Below, one piece after another: positions 51,283 through 59,678 of a stretch of 64,000 nt of DNA; positions within the stretch are counted from its first letter, which is position 1; every line of letters begins with the position of its first letter. Made by a program: the position numbers and the translations under genes. This DNA comes from Nocardioides dongkuii (GTDB lineage: Bacteria; Actinomycetota; Actinomycetes; Propionibacteriales; Nocardioidaceae): contig NZ_CP059903.1 in NCBI RefSeq assembly GCF_014127485.1, positions 3,346,001-3,410,000 on the forward strand, written 5' to 3'. Below the pieces are notes generated by a model that was not told the origin of the DNA, did not search any database, and saw only the letters and a list, made by a program, of their open reading frames with translations.

Positions 51283-52641
51283 ATGTCCCGAACCCCCCAC
51301 CCGCTCGTCGACGGCACCGGCGTGCCCGGCGCGGACCGGGTGGCGTCCTGGGCGGCCGGCCTGGTCGAGCCCGGGTTGAGCGACGCCGAGCGGGTGGATC
51401 GGATCCGGGCTTGTGAGGACCTCAAGGCGCAACTGTGCGCCGCCCAGGCCCGGCTGAGCGTGGACCTGGACGTCTCCCAGTGCGAGGAGCAGACCCACCG
51501 CGGAGTCCCGGCCGACCAGCGGGGCCGTGGGGTGGCCGGCCAGGTCGCGCTGGCCCGGCGGGAGTCCCCGCACCGCGGCGGCACCCACCTCGGGCTCGCG
51601 AAGGTCCTGGTCCACGAGATGCCGCACGCGCTGGCCGCGATGGAGGCCGGGGTGCTCTCCGAGTGGCGGGCCACCCTGGTGGCGCGGGAGACCGCCTGCC
51701 TGTCCCGCGAGGACCGCGCCGCCGTGGACACCCGCCTGTTCGCCGACCCGGCCACCGCCGAGGGGTGGGGGGACCGGCGATTGGTCGCGGAGGCCAAGAA
51801 GATCGGCTACACCCTGGACCCCCGCGCCGTGGTCGACCGGGCCCGCCGCGAGGTCTCCGAGCGCCGGGTCAGCGTCCGCCCAGTGCCGGAGACGATGTCG
51901 CAGGTCACCGCACTGCTCCCAGCCGCGCAGGGGATCGCGGTCTGGGCGTGCCTGGGCGCCCACGCCGACCGGCTCCGCGCCCAGGGTGACCCCCGCACCC
52001 GCGGACAGATCATGGCCGACACCCTGGTGGTCCGAGTCACCGGCCAGGACACCGCCGAGGCGGTGCCGGTCGCGGTCAACATGACCCTCTCCGACCAGAC
52101 CCTGATCGCCGGGGGCACCGACCCCGCCTGGCTGGGGGGCCATGGCCCGATCCCCGCCGCCCTGGCCCGCGAGCTCACCGCGACCGCGACCGAGCAGGCC
52201 CTGGCCACGCTGCGCAAGCTCTACGTCTCACCCACCACCGGCCAGCTCACCGCCCTGGAGTCGGTCGCCCGCACCTTCCCCGCCGGGCTCGGGTTGTTCC
52301 TGGACCTGCGCGACCAGTCCTGCCGCACCCCCTGGTGCGACGCCCCCGTGCGCCACCACGACCACATCGAGGACTGGGCCGTAGGTGGTCCCACGACCGG
52401 GATCAACGGTCAAGGGCTGTGCGAGCAGTGCAACCACACCAAGCAGGCCCCCGGCTGGACCACCACCACCGACCCACCCGATCCATTCGATGCGGGATCC
52501 AGTCGACATCGGGTCACCACCACCACCCCGACCGGACACCAGGTCACCTCGACCGCACCCGACCTCCCCCGACCCGCGGTGCAGATCCACACCCTCACCC
52601 GCCGGGAGAAACGACTCCTCGAGCTCGTCCTCGCCGTCTGA
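51283..52641 (+). CDS. DUF222 / HNH endonuclease domain protein, SOS-controlled
   Basis: 452 residues from an ATG 6 nt after the -10 box. The N-terminal DUF222 helical domain extends to about residue 300 (LAKVLVHEMPHALAAMEAGVLSEWRATLVARETACLS). The C-terminal HNH module is complete: CRTPWCDAPVRHHDHIEDWAVGGPT...NGQGLCEQCNHTKQAPGW, with two cysteine pairs and the metal-binding histidines. It should be a nuclease, unlike the more degenerate copy at 11831. The family (13E12 repeats in mycobacteria) is multicopy and some members are known to be DNA-damage induced. Confidence 0.9.
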   Translation: MSRTPHPLVDGTGVPGADRVASWAAGLVEPGLSDAERVDRIRACEDLKAQLCAAQARLSVDLDVSQCEEQTHRGVPADQRGRGVAGQVALARRESPHRGGTHLGLAKVLVHEMPHALAAMEAGVLSEWRATLVARETACLSREDRAAVDTRLFADPATAEGWGDRRLVAEAKKIGYTLDPRAVVDRARREVSERRVSVRPVPETMSQVTALLPAAQGIAVWACLGAHADRLRAQGDPRTRGQIMADTLVVRVTGQDTAEAVPVAVNMTLSDQTLIAGGTDPAWLGGHGPIPAALARELTATATEQALATLRKLYVSPTTGQLTALESVARTFPAGLGLFLDLRDQSCRTPWCDAPVRHHDHIEDWAVGGPTTGINGQGLCEQCNHTKQAPGWTTTTDPPDPFDAGSSRHRVTTTTPTGHQVTSTAPDLPRPAVQIHTLTRREKRLLELVLAV

Positions 52642-52651
52642 CGCGGGGTGC

Positions 52652-53698
52652 CTACAGGTTCTGCCGCGCCGCCCAGGCGGCTGCGGCAGCTCTCGAGGGC
52701 ACCCCGAGCTTGGTCCGGATGTTCGAGACGTGCCGGTGCACGGTGTGGGCACTGAGCGTGAGCTCCCGCGCGATCTGGGCGTCGGTGTGCCCCGCAGCGA
52801 CCAGCCGGAGCACCTCCGCCTCGCGCGGAGACAGGGTGCTCGCTGCGGGGCCACCCGCCGGCGCAGCGGCCGGGCGAGGATCGCGGCCCGCCAGGAACCC
52901 GGCCGTCGCGTCGGTGACCGCGCGCGAGTCACCACGCCAGGGGAAGTGCTCGTCCCCCTGGAGCTCGACGAGGCGCGCCCCGCGGACCAGGGAGGCCACG
53001 TCCTGTCCCAGCGCGAACGGGATGGCTCGGTCCGCGCGGCGGTGCAGCACCAGGGTGGGCAGGGTGAGCGTGCGGAGCGCATCTCGCGCGTCGAGCCGGT
53101 AGGCCAGCGCGAGCTCGGCCGCTGCCGCCTCGGGAGTCGCGGCCTGTCTCTGGAACGCGGCGAAGCCGGCCCTCTCCGCAGCCGTCGCGCCCGGCATGAA
53201 CAGGTCGGCGAGGACGCGCGATCCCAGGCCCCAGTGGCGCCGTACGACGTCGATGGTGAGCTCGCGTGCCGCCGGGGAGGCGATGTCCGCCCCGTGCGCG
53301 TAGCCGCCGTACACCACCAGACGATCGACCCGGCTCGGCTCGGCCGCCGCGAAGCCGGCGGCGACGACCGCCCCCGAGCTCGCGCCGAACAGCGACAGGG
53401 ACTCGAGCCCGATGGCCTCCACGAGCCCCGCGAGGACAGCCACCTCGTCCTCCCGAGAAGCCGGGGATGGACCGGATCGGTCGGAGAGCCCGCAGCCCGG
53501 GCGGTCGTACCTGATGATCCGGTGCTGCGTCGCCAGGGCGCTCACGAAGCGGCGGAACCGGTGGTCCTTCCAGTCCAGGCCCAGGTGGCCGGACCACCAC
53601 CCGCCGACGAGCAGCGGCGGACCGGTGCCGACCGAGGCCCACGCGACCGAGCGACCCTCAACGGTCGAGTAGCGGACGACTTGGTCCTCGTCGGGCAC
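52652..53698 (-). CDS. Alpha/beta hydrolase fused to a LuxR-type HTH domain
   Basis: 348 residues from a GTG at 53698. Residues 1-265 form an alpha/beta hydrolase with nucleophile Ser in [11 protein letters not shown], acid Asp in [10 protein letters not shown] and His in GDEHFPWRG. Residues 280-345 are a GerE/LuxR HTH domain ([44 protein letters not shown]). The protein is therefore likely a regulator that senses, or turns over, a small ester or lactone-like ligand through its hydrolase domain. TAGACT (53706-53711) precedes the start by 7 nt. It is convergent with the HNH gene. Confidence 0.9.
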   Translation of the reverse strand: MPDEDQVVRYSTVEGRSVAWASVGTGPPLLVGGWWSGHLGLDWKDHRFRRFVSALATQHRIIRYDRPGCGLSDRSGPSPASREDEVAVLAGLVEAIGLESLSLFGASSGAVVAAGFAAAEPSRVDRLVVYGGYAHGADIASPAARELTIDVVRRHWGLGSRVLADLFMPGATAAERAGFAAFQRQAATPEAAAAELALAYRLDARDALRTLTLPTLVLHRRADRAIPFALGQDVASLVRGARLVELQGDEHFPWRGDSRAVTDATAGFLAGRDPRPAAAPAGGPAASTLSPREAEVLRLVAAGHTDAQIARELTLSAHTVHRHVSNIRTKLGVPSRAAAAAWAARQNL

Positions 53699-53705
53699 GC
53701 AGTCG

Positions 53706-53711
53706 AGTCTA
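53706..53711 (-). promoter_or_regulatory. -10 box overlapping the stop codon of the upstream methyltransferase gene
   Basis: On the minus strand TAGACT ends 7 nt before the GTG start of the hydrolase-LuxR gene. Its TAG is also the stop codon of the methyltransferase gene. Confidence 0.5.
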
Positions 53712-54365
53712 GGACCGCTCGCCGGCAGCGTCCTCGGTCGTGCGCGACGCGACGCCGTGGACGACCGGCGAGACGGTCGGGAAGGCTCGCGGCATCCTGT
53801 CGGGGACCAGCTCGTCGATCCGGAACGCCGAGGCGCGCACGGTGCCCGCGAAGTCACGGTCGGGGCGGCACCCGCCCGAGAGAGCTGCCTGCAGCGGGGC
53901 GAGCAGGTCCTGGACCCGCGCACGAAGTCCGTGGCCGCGGACGTGTTCGTGGAAGAGGAACCGGCCTCCCGGTCGCAGCACCCGGTGAAGCTCAGCGAGG
54001 CCGACGTCAGGACGCCGTACCGAGCAGAACGTGAAGGACGCAGTGACGGTGTCGAAGCTGGCGTCCTCGAAGGGGAGGCGCTCGACGTCGGCGTCGAGCA
54101 CCGTGGTCGGACGGGTCGCGCCCACGGTCTCGAGGGTCCGGCGCAGCGTCGTGCGGAAGTTCCGGTCCGGCTCGACCAGCACCAGCTCGGTGACGGCGCT
54201 GCCGTAGTGGGGCAGGGAGAGACCGCTGCCGACGCCGACCTCCAGGGTCCGTCCGACGGCACGCCCGAGCTGCGCCGCCCGTACGTCGGCCTGGCCGCCT
54301 CGCTCGGAGATCGACATGAGCAGCGGGTACCACCGGGTGAACCACCGGTCCAGCACCTCGCTCAT
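53709..54365 (-). CDS. Class I SAM-dependent methyltransferase
   Basis: 218 residues from the ATG at 54365, which overlaps the stop of the homocysteine S-methyltransferase gene. SAM-binding motif I is [15 protein letters not shown] near residue 40. Motif II is [34 protein letters not shown] covers the post-motif acidic strand, and [15 protein letters not shown] is motif III. It resembles UbiE/Methyltransf_11 enzymes of small molecules. Coupling to a methyl-transfer enzyme for homocysteine suggests a link with SAM recycling, but the substrate is unknown. Confidence 0.88.
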   Translation of the reverse strand: MSEVLDRWFTRWYPLLMSISERGGQADVRAAQLGRAVGRTLEVGVGSGLSLPHYGSAVTELVLVEPDRNFRTTLRRTLETVGATRPTTVLDADVERLPFEDASFDTVTASFTFCSVRRPDVGLAELHRVLRPGGRFLFHEHVRGHGLRARVQDLLAPLQAALSGGCRPDRDFAGTVRASAFRIDELVPDRMPRAFPTVSPVVHGVASRTTEDAAGERS

Positions 54366-55348
54366 CGCGGTGCCGCCACGTCGTCGCTCGTCGCTGCCCG
54401 AGCAGCGGTGAGTGCGTCGGCGAGCGCGGCCAGGTGCTCGTGGTTGGTGCCGCAGCAGCCGCCCATGATCGTGAGCCGCGGGTTGGCCCGCTGGAGCGCG
54501 AGGTACTGGGCGGCCAGCTCTGCGGGGTCCCCGGGATCGAGCTCGTCCGCCTCGTCGAGCTCCGCGTGGCTGAGCCGGGAAGCGTTGCACCGGATCCCCC
54601 GGATGCGCCGGATCCCCACCCCGTCCGCACTGATGGCGGAGTCGAAGTGCTCGGGATGGGCGCAGTTGACCATGAAGTAGGCGGGGTAGCCGTCGGTGGC
54701 CTGGTCGACCACCTGGACCGCCCGGTCGAGCGGCATCCCGTCGGGCAGGCGGCCGTCGGTCTCGACGGTGAAGGAGATCACGACGGGTACGCCGAGGGCG
54801 CGGCACGCGTCGACGATGCCGATGGCCTCGTCCGCCGAGGTCATCGTGATCGCGGAGACCAGGTCCGCGCCAGCGTCGGCGAGCGCGACCACCTGTCCCC
54901 CGTGGTAGTCCCGTGCCTCGGTGGCGGTGAGCGCCCGCCCGGGCGCGTAGCCGTCCAGACGAGGACCGACGCAGCCGCTGACGACGATCGGGGTGCCGGA
55001 CGCTGTGGGGCTCTGCTCCCGCAGCTCGGTCAGGAGCTCCACCGCCAGCCGGTTGAGGCGGGTGACCTCGTCGGCCGCGAGGCCCCGCCGGGCCACCCAG
55101 TCCGGGCTCGCACGCCACGTGGCCGTCTCGAGCACCAGGCCGAGCTGGTGGTCGGCGGCGATCTGCACGTATCGCTGGTAGTAGTCGAGCAGCGTGCCCC
55201 GCCCCTGAGGGGTCGCCAGGAGCGTGAAGGCGGCGAAGTCGGGAAGCTCGAGCTGGTCGTCGTAGATCAGGCTGGTCTCCAGGCCGGCGTCCGTCAGGAA
55301 CGGGCGGTCGCTCAGGATCGTCATCGGGTTCTGGGTCATGCCGACCAT
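54362..55348 (-). CDS. Homocysteine S-methyltransferase family protein
   Basis: 328 residues from the ATG at 55348; ATGs at 55339 and 55324 are also possible and no ribosome site decides between them. The zinc cysteines are in MVNCAHPEHF and IMGGCCGTNHEHL, and LTDAGLETSLIYDDQLELPDFAAFTLL is the family N-terminus. The enzyme uses a methyl donor such as S-methylmethionine or SAM to make methionine from homocysteine. It is the first gene of a pair coupled to the SAM methyltransferase (ATGA overlap), so the pair may supply and use methyl groups. Confidence 0.88.
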   Translation of the reverse strand: MVGMTQNPMTILSDRPFLTDAGLETSLIYDDQLELPDFAAFTLLATPQGRGTLLDYYQRYVQIAADHQLGLVLETATWRASPDWVARRGLAADEVTRLNRLAVELLTELREQSPTASGTPIVVSGCVGPRLDGYAPGRALTATEARDYHGGQVVALADAGADLVSAITMTSADEAIGIVDACRALGVPVVISFTVETDGRLPDGMPLDRAVQVVDQATDGYPAYFMVNCAHPEHFDSAISADGVGIRRIRGIRCNASRLSHAELDEADELDPGDPAELAAQYLALQRANPRLTIMGGCCGTNHEHLAALADALTAARAATSDDVAAPR

Positions 55349-55394
55349 GAGATCGCGACGACCGGTCTTGTGGCATCGCTCGATTCGGCCACCT

Positions 55395-55420
55395 CCGGAT
55401 GGCCGGTTCCGGCCATCCGG
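55395..55420. repeat. 26-bp near-perfect palindrome in a divergent promoter region
   Basis: Two 12-base arms (CCGGATGGCCGG at 55395-55406 and CCGGCCATCCGG at 55409-55420) are exact reverse complements around TT. It lies in the 120 bases between the divergent homocysteine methyltransferase and wall-anchored-like genes. It may be an operator or a hairpin. The rest of the gap shows nothing else I can identify. Confidence 0.6.
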
Positions 55421-55468
55421 TCCTCGGCGGCGCCGGAACCGTCTCACCCTCGCGCACGTCCCTGAGGC

Positions 55469-56038
55469 ATGAGGATCCAGCCGTCGCTCGCGACCGCCGC
55501 TCTCACCGCCGCGGTCGCCGCACCCGTGGCGCTCGCTCCCCCGGCTTCCGCGCTGTCGTGCGTCGACGTCTCGGCGGTGGTCGCCGACTCGAAGCAGGTG
55601 TACGCAGGACGGATCATCGACGCCCGGGACAGCCACGTCCTCGTCGAGGTCGACGAGATCTGGAAGGGCGGACCCGTCGAGGAGCAGGTCTGGCTCGAGG
55701 TGCATGCCGAGGAGTGGACGTCGTGGGCGGAGGACGGCGACGCGATCGCGGACGGGTACTCCTCGCCCGAGACCTGGGTGTTCGCCTCGGACGGCAACGG
55801 CGTGACCGGCGCCTGCAGCGCGTGGCCGCTGGGCCAGAGCCAGGGCCGGAGGACCGATGCTAGACCCCATCGCCCGGACCACCCCCGGGCCCCGGTGGCC
55901 GAGGACGCGCTCCAGGACCAGGGCGAGGCGACGCCGCCCGCCGAGGCCTCCGTGCTGCCTCGGGTCGGAGGAGGCGTCGGCGCAGCGGGCGTCCTGCTCG
56001 CCGCGGCACTCGTCGTACGCCGTCGCCGGTCGGCCTGA
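55469..56038 (+). CDS. Secreted protein with sortase-like C-terminal anchor signal
   Basis: 189 residues. A signal peptide (MRIQPSLATAALTAAVAAPVALAPPASA) is followed by a domain with YAGRIIDARDSHVLVEVDEIWKGGPVEEQVW, a short beta pattern seen in some NTR-like secreted actinobacterial proteins. The C-terminus has LPRVG, a hydrophobic stretch (GGVGAAGVLLAAALVV) and RRRRSA, which is the tripartite layout of a cell-wall sorting signal with V in place of T. Whether a sortase uses it is unknown. A TGAGG precedes the ATG. Confidence 0.72.
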   Translation: MRIQPSLATAALTAAVAAPVALAPPASALSCVDVSAVVADSKQVYAGRIIDARDSHVLVEVDEIWKGGPVEEQVWLEVHAEEWTSWAEDGDAIADGYSSPETWVFASDGNGVTGACSAWPLGQSQGRRTDARPHRPDHPRAPVAEDALQDQGEATPPAEASVLPRVGGGVGAAGVLLAAALVVRRRRSA

Positions 56039-56064
56039 GCGCTCTGAGCGCCCTGAGCCCGCGC

Positions 56065-56616
56065 CTACGCCAGCGACGCCAGGAGCTCCTCGTACGTCGC
56101 GTCGACCGCACCCTCGACGCTGACGACGACCCGTGCGTCCGGCCGGGTGGCGAGCAGCCGGTGCAGCCCGGCGTGGTAGCGCTCGAGGACCTCGTCCCCG
56201 CCCTGGGCGGCCACGATCGCCCGCACCTGGTCGTGCCAGGCGTCGCTCGGGCCGGAGCCCCCACGGCGACCGAACCGGGCGACCGAGCCCTGCACGTCGT
56301 CCATGAGGAACCGTTCCACGAGCTCGGCGCCGGCGCGGGCCGCGCAGGCCTCGAACCGGGCCAGCTCGTCGGGGTTGACCAGCATCTGCGGCAGGACGAC
56401 GTCGTGCCCGCTGCGGAGGTAGGCCTCGATCATCGCGAGGGCGGCCGGACGGACCAGCGCGCCGGCCCCCGCGAAGTCGTCGGCCCAGCCGCCGATCAGC
56501 GTCCGCAGCACGTCGATGTCGCAGTTGAGCACACCGGGGTGCTCGTCCACGTAGCGCCGGGCGAGGGTCGACTTGCCGATGCCCGGCGGACCGTTGAGGT
56601 GGATGAGGCGGGTCAT
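56065..56616 (-). CDS. Small P-loop (AAA_33-type) kinase-like protein
   Basis: 183 residues. Walker A NGPPGIGKSTLARRY is at residues 8-22, followed by an acidic strand (LNCDIDVLRTLIGGW) as in nucleotide or antibiotic kinases of the AAA_33 group. LIEAYLRSGHDVVLPQMLV and ERFLMDDVQGSVARF fit the same fold. The phosphate acceptor is unknown. It is the first minus-strand gene after the DUF3017 gene, 19 bases from it, and could be part of the folD operon. Confidence 0.75.
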   Translation of the reverse strand: MTRLIHLNGPPGIGKSTLARRYVDEHPGVLNCDIDVLRTLIGGWADDFAGAGALVRPAALAMIEAYLRSGHDVVLPQMLVNPDELARFEACAARAGAELVERFLMDDVQGSVARFGRRGGSGPSDAWHDQVRAIVAAQGGDEVLERYHAGLHRLLATRPDARVVVSVEGAVDATYEELLASLA

Positions 56617-56635
56617 CGGCGCGCAGCGGGTCCGG

Positions 56636-57052
56636 TCAGAACCCGGGCTGGTCGGGGATCGTCTGGGCCAGGAAGATCAGCGCCCCGCCGACGCCGGCGA
56701 GCAGCAGGCAGTCGAAGAAGCGGTGCCGTACGGCGAGCATCCCGGCGTCCCGGCGCGGCAGCACCAGGCGCAGCGCGGCCGCGAGGATCAGCGCGCCGGC
56801 GATCACCTGGATGCCGGCCCGCCAGCTGCCGCTCGCCGCCATCGCGATACCGATGGCGGTGGCGGCCAGGACGACGAGGTAGAACGCACCCCCGATCGTG
56901 GAGGGGTAGCGCCGCTCGGCGTCCTCGGCGGCCTCGAGCGCATCGATGCGCTCCAGCTCGGCGGCGACCTCCTCCTCGGTGGGGACAGGGCTCTTCCCCG
57001 ATCCGGGGTCGGGATCGGGATCGGGCTCGCGGTCGGACTCGGACAGGCTCAC
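56636..57052 (-). CDS. DUF3017 membrane protein
   Basis: 138 residues from a GTG 2 bases after the folD stop. A charged N-terminal tail (Asp/Pro repeats, then a Glu-rich helix) precedes three hydrophobic helices (about residues 53-72, 75-93 and 112-130). RAGIQVIAGALILAAALRLVLPRRDAGMLAVR is the conserved DUF3017 core. A gene of this type follows folD in many actinobacteria; its role is unknown. Confidence 0.85.
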   Translation of the reverse strand: MSLSESDREPDPDPDPGSGKSPVPTEEEVAAELERIDALEAAEDAERRYPSTIGGAFYLVVLAATAIGIAMAASGSWRAGIQVIAGALILAAALRLVLPRRDAGMLAVRHRFFDCLLLAGVGGALIFLAQTIPDQPGF

Positions 57053-57054
57053 CG

Positions 57055-57921
57055 TCAGCTCGTGGCCCCAGCCGGGGCCGAGGCCGAGACCTCGGCCATC
57101 GTGACGATGTTGGAGAGCAGCATCGCGCGGGTCATCGGGCCCACGCCGCCGGGGTTCGGCGACACCCAGCCGGCGACGTCCCAGACCTCGGGGGCGACGT
57201 CACCGGCGATCTTGCCGTCGACCCGCGAGACGCCGACGTCGAGGACGGCGGCGCCGGGCTTGACCATGTCGCCCCTGATGATCCCGGGTACGCCGGCCGC
57301 GGCGACCACGATGTCGGCCTCGCGGACGTGCTTGGCCAGGTCGCGCGTGCCGGTGTGGCACAGGGTGACGGTGGCGTTCTCCGAGCGGCGGGTGAGCAGC
57401 AGGCCCAGCGGCCGGCCCACGGTCAGCCCGCGACCCACGACGACCACCTCGGCGCCGGCGATCGGGATGTCGTGGCGGCGCAGCAGCTCGATGCACCCGA
57501 CCGGGGTGCAGGGCAGCGAGCCGGGCACGTTCAGCGCCAGCCGGCCGAGGCTGACCGGGTGCAGCCCGTCGACGTCCTTCTCGGGGTCGACGCGCGAGAG
57601 CAGCGCGAACTCGTCGAGGCCGGTCGGCTGCTGGACGAGGAACCCGGTGCACGCGGGGTCGGCGTTGAGCCGGTCGATCTCGGCCTCCACCTCCGCCTGG
57701 GTGGCGGTGGCGGGCAGGTCGACGCGGATCGACTCGACGCCGATCTCGGCGCAGTCCTTGTGCTTCGCGCCGACGTACCAGTGCGACCCGGGGTCGTCAC
57801 CGACCAGCACGGTGCCGAGTCCCGGCACGATGCCGCGCTCCTTGAGCGCGGCCACCCGGGCCGCGAGCTCGGTCTTGATCGTCCTCAGCGTCGCGCTGCC
57901 GTCCAGCTTCTGTGCGGTCAC
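57055..57921 (-). CDS. folD: Methylenetetrahydrofolate dehydrogenase / cyclohydrolase
   Basis: 288 residues from a GTG at 57921. The enzyme interconverts 5,10-methylene-, methenyl- and 10-formyl-tetrahydrofolate with NADP, supplying formyl groups for PurH and PurN. The catalytic Tyr and Lys are in [19 protein letters not shown] and [15 protein letters not shown] form the folate site, and [17 protein letters not shown] is the dinucleotide loop. [14 protein letters not shown] closes the fold. CAGGAT (minus strand, 57928-57933) lies 6 nt before the start. Confidence 0.96.
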   Translation of the reverse strand: MTAQKLDGSATLRTIKTELAARVAALKERGIVPGLGTVLVGDDPGSHWYVGAKHKDCAEIGVESIRVDLPATATQAEVEAEIDRLNADPACTGFLVQQPTGLDEFALLSRVDPEKDVDGLHPVSLGRLALNVPGSLPCTPVGCIELLRRHDIPIAGAEVVVVGRGLTVGRPLGLLLTRRSENATVTLCHTGTRDLAKHVREADIVVAAAGVPGIIRGDMVKPGAAVLDVGVSRVDGKIAGDVAPEVWDVAGWVSPNPGGVGPMTRAMLLSNIVTMAEVSASAPAGATS

Positions 57922-57927
57922 GTGCTC

Positions 57928-57933
57928 ATCCTG
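57928..57933 (-). promoter_or_regulatory. -10 box for leaderless folD
   Basis: CAGGAT on the minus strand ends 6 nt before the GTG start of folD, in the 65-base gap after purH. No ribosome site is visible, so the folD mRNA is probably leaderless. Confidence 0.4.
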
Positions 57934-57986
57934 TCTGGGTTGACGTTGGCTTGCACCTCACCGGGTCTCGACACGCTCCGTCGCGG

Positions 57987-59561
57987 TCAGTGCGCGAAGT
58001 GCCGAGTGCCGGTGAAGTACATCGTCACGCCGGCGGCGCGGGCGGCCTCGACGGTCAGCTCGTCGCGGACCGAGCCGCCGGGCTGGACGATGGCACGCAC
58101 GCCGGCGTCGATGAGGATCTGCGGACCGTCCTCGAAGGGGAAGAACGCGTCGGACGCGGCGACCGATCCGGTCGCCCGCTCCCCCGCCCGCTGGACGGCG
58201 AGGCGGCAGGAGTCGACCCGGTTGACCTGGCCCATCCCGATGCCGACGGAGGCGCCGTCGCGGGCGAGCAGGATCGCGTTGGACTTCGCCGCGCGGCACG
58301 CCTTCCACGCGAACGCGAGGTCGGCCAACAGCTCCGGCGAGGCCGGCTCTCCGCTGGCGAGCGTCCACGACGACGGGTCGTCGCCCTCGGCGTCGACGTG
58401 GTCGACGTGCTGCATCAGCAGGCCGCCGCTGATCGGCCGGGTCTCGACGGCGGCGCCGGCGTCGACCGGGGCGACGAGGATCCGGATGTTCTTCTTGCCC
58501 TGCAGGACCTCGACCGCGCCCTCGTCGTACGCCGGCGCGACGATCACCTCGGTGAAGACCTCGGCCACCTGGCGGGCCATCTCGACCGACACCGGCCGGT
58601 TCACGGCGATCACGCCGCCGAAGGCCGAGGTCGGGTCGCACTCGTGCGCCCGGCGGTGCGCCTCGGCGACGTCGGTGCCGACCGCGATGCCGCACGGGTT
58701 GGCGTGCTTGATGATCGCGACCGCCGGCTCCGCGAAGTCGTTGGCGGCGCGGCGGGCGGCGTCGGTGTCGACGTAGTTGTTGTACGACATCTCCTTGCCG
58801 TGCAGCTGCTCGGCAGCGGCGAGGCCACCCTGCCCGGCGTCGCTGGTGTAGAGCGCGGCGGGCTGGTGCGGGTTCTCGCCGTACCGGAGCACGGACTTCT
58901 TGGTCCACGTCGCGCCCGCCCACGCCGGGAACCCGGTGCCCTCGGAGGTGTCGGTGAGCACGCTGCCCATCCACGAGGCCACGTGGACGTCGTACGTCGC
59001 GGTGTGCACGAACGCCTCGGCGGCCAGCCGCTGCCGCTGGGCGAGGGTGAAGCCGCCGGCGGCGACGGCCGCCAGCACGTCGCCGTACGCCGCGGGCGAG
59101 GTCACGATCGCGACCGAGGGGTGGTTCTTGGCGGCGGCGCGGACCATCGACGGCCCGCCGATGTCGATCTGCTCGACGCACTCGTCGGGCGTGGCGCCGG
59201 AGGCGACGGTCTCGGTGAACGGGTAGAGGTTCGAGACGACCAGGTCGAACGGCTCGACGCCGAGGTCGGCGAGCTGCTGGACGTGGGAGTCGAGGCGGCG
59301 GTCGGCGAGGATCCCGGCGTGCACCCGCGGGTGCAGGGTCTTGACCCGTCCGTCGAGGCACTCGGGGAACTCGGTGAGCTCCTCGACGCGGGTCACCGGG
59401 ACGCCGAGGCCCTCGATGAGCGCGGCGGAGCCGCCGGTGGAGACCAGGGCGACCCCGGCCTCGTGCAGGCCGCGGACGAGGTCCTCGAGCCCGGACTTGT
59501 CGTAGACGGAGACCAGCGCACGCCTGATCGGGACACGGGCTTCGAGAGACGCATCGGACAC
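57987..59561 (-). CDS. purH: Bifunctional IMP cyclohydrolase / AICAR formyltransferase
   Basis: 524 residues from a GTG at 59561 with AGGAG (plus-strand ctcct at 59571-59575) 9 nt upstream. It carries out the last two steps of IMP synthesis. The N-terminal MGS-like cyclohydrolase has [14 protein letters not shown] and VSNLYPF. The C-terminal transformylase has [13 protein letters not shown] and [19 protein letters not shown]. Length is typical. The mRNA leader folds as a ZTP riboswitch, so AICAR/ZMP derivatives, the substrate side of this enzyme, should switch it on. Confidence 0.97.
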   Translation of the reverse strand: MSDASLEARVPIRRALVSVYDKSGLEDLVRGLHEAGVALVSTGGSAALIEGLGVPVTRVEELTEFPECLDGRVKTLHPRVHAGILADRRLDSHVQQLADLGVEPFDLVVSNLYPFTETVASGATPDECVEQIDIGGPSMVRAAAKNHPSVAIVTSPAAYGDVLAAVAAGGFTLAQRQRLAAEAFVHTATYDVHVASWMGSVLTDTSEGTGFPAWAGATWTKKSVLRYGENPHQPAALYTSDAGQGGLAAAEQLHGKEMSYNNYVDTDAARRAANDFAEPAVAIIKHANPCGIAVGTDVAEAHRRAHECDPTSAFGGVIAVNRPVSVEMARQVAEVFTEVIVAPAYDEGAVEVLQGKKNIRILVAPVDAGAAVETRPISGGLLMQHVDHVDAEGDDPSSWTLASGEPASPELLADLAFAWKACRAAKSNAILLARDGASVGIGMGQVNRVDSCRLAVQRAGERATGSVAASDAFFPFEDGPQILIDAGVRAIVQPGGSVRDELTVEAARAAGVTMYFTGTRHFAH

Positions 59562-59589
59562 GGTGGCTCACTCCTGGGGATGCTCGGCG

Positions 59590-59662
59590 GTCGGGGCACC
59601 CAGGCGGTCGATGCTCCCGCGTTCACTCCCTGGTGGTCACCCACCTGCGCCAGTCGTGTCGC
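59590..59662 (-). promoter_or_regulatory. ZTP (pfl) riboswitch in the purH leader
   Basis: Read on the minus strand, the leader contains the conserved pfl blocks in order: CGACACGACTGGCGC (59661-59647), the hairpin GGTGG-GTGA-CCACC (59645-59632), GGGAG (59630-59626), a variable stem region and CCGCCTGGGTGCC (59607-59595). These match the ZTP riboswitch consensus (ACUGGCG, GGUG/CACC stem, GGGAGC and CCGCCUGGGC). Known ZTP riboswitches control purH, folD and glyA. The expression platform lies between 59590 and the AGGAG ribosome site at 59571-59575. Confidence 0.85.
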
Positions 59663-59665
59663 GCC

Positions 59666-59671
59666 AGCATA
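59666..59671 (-). promoter_or_regulatory. -10 box for purH
   Basis: TATGCT on the minus strand predicts a transcription start near 59659, just at the 5' edge of the riboswitch, and a leader of about 98 bases. It lies 8 bases past the purN stop, so purH has its own promoter. Confidence 0.6.
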
Positions 59672-59678
59672 ACGGCCC

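Noticed and set aside
51160..52641. A complete insertion sequence carrying the HNH gene between repeat copies
   Set aside because: Only one copy of the 28-base unit is found there, no second end lies after 52641, and the protein is not a transposase.
57922..57986. A possible ZTP riboswitch for folD
   Set aside because: The gap before folD is only 65 bases and lacks the ACTGGCG and CCGCCTGGG blocks; a -10 box lies 6 nt before the start.
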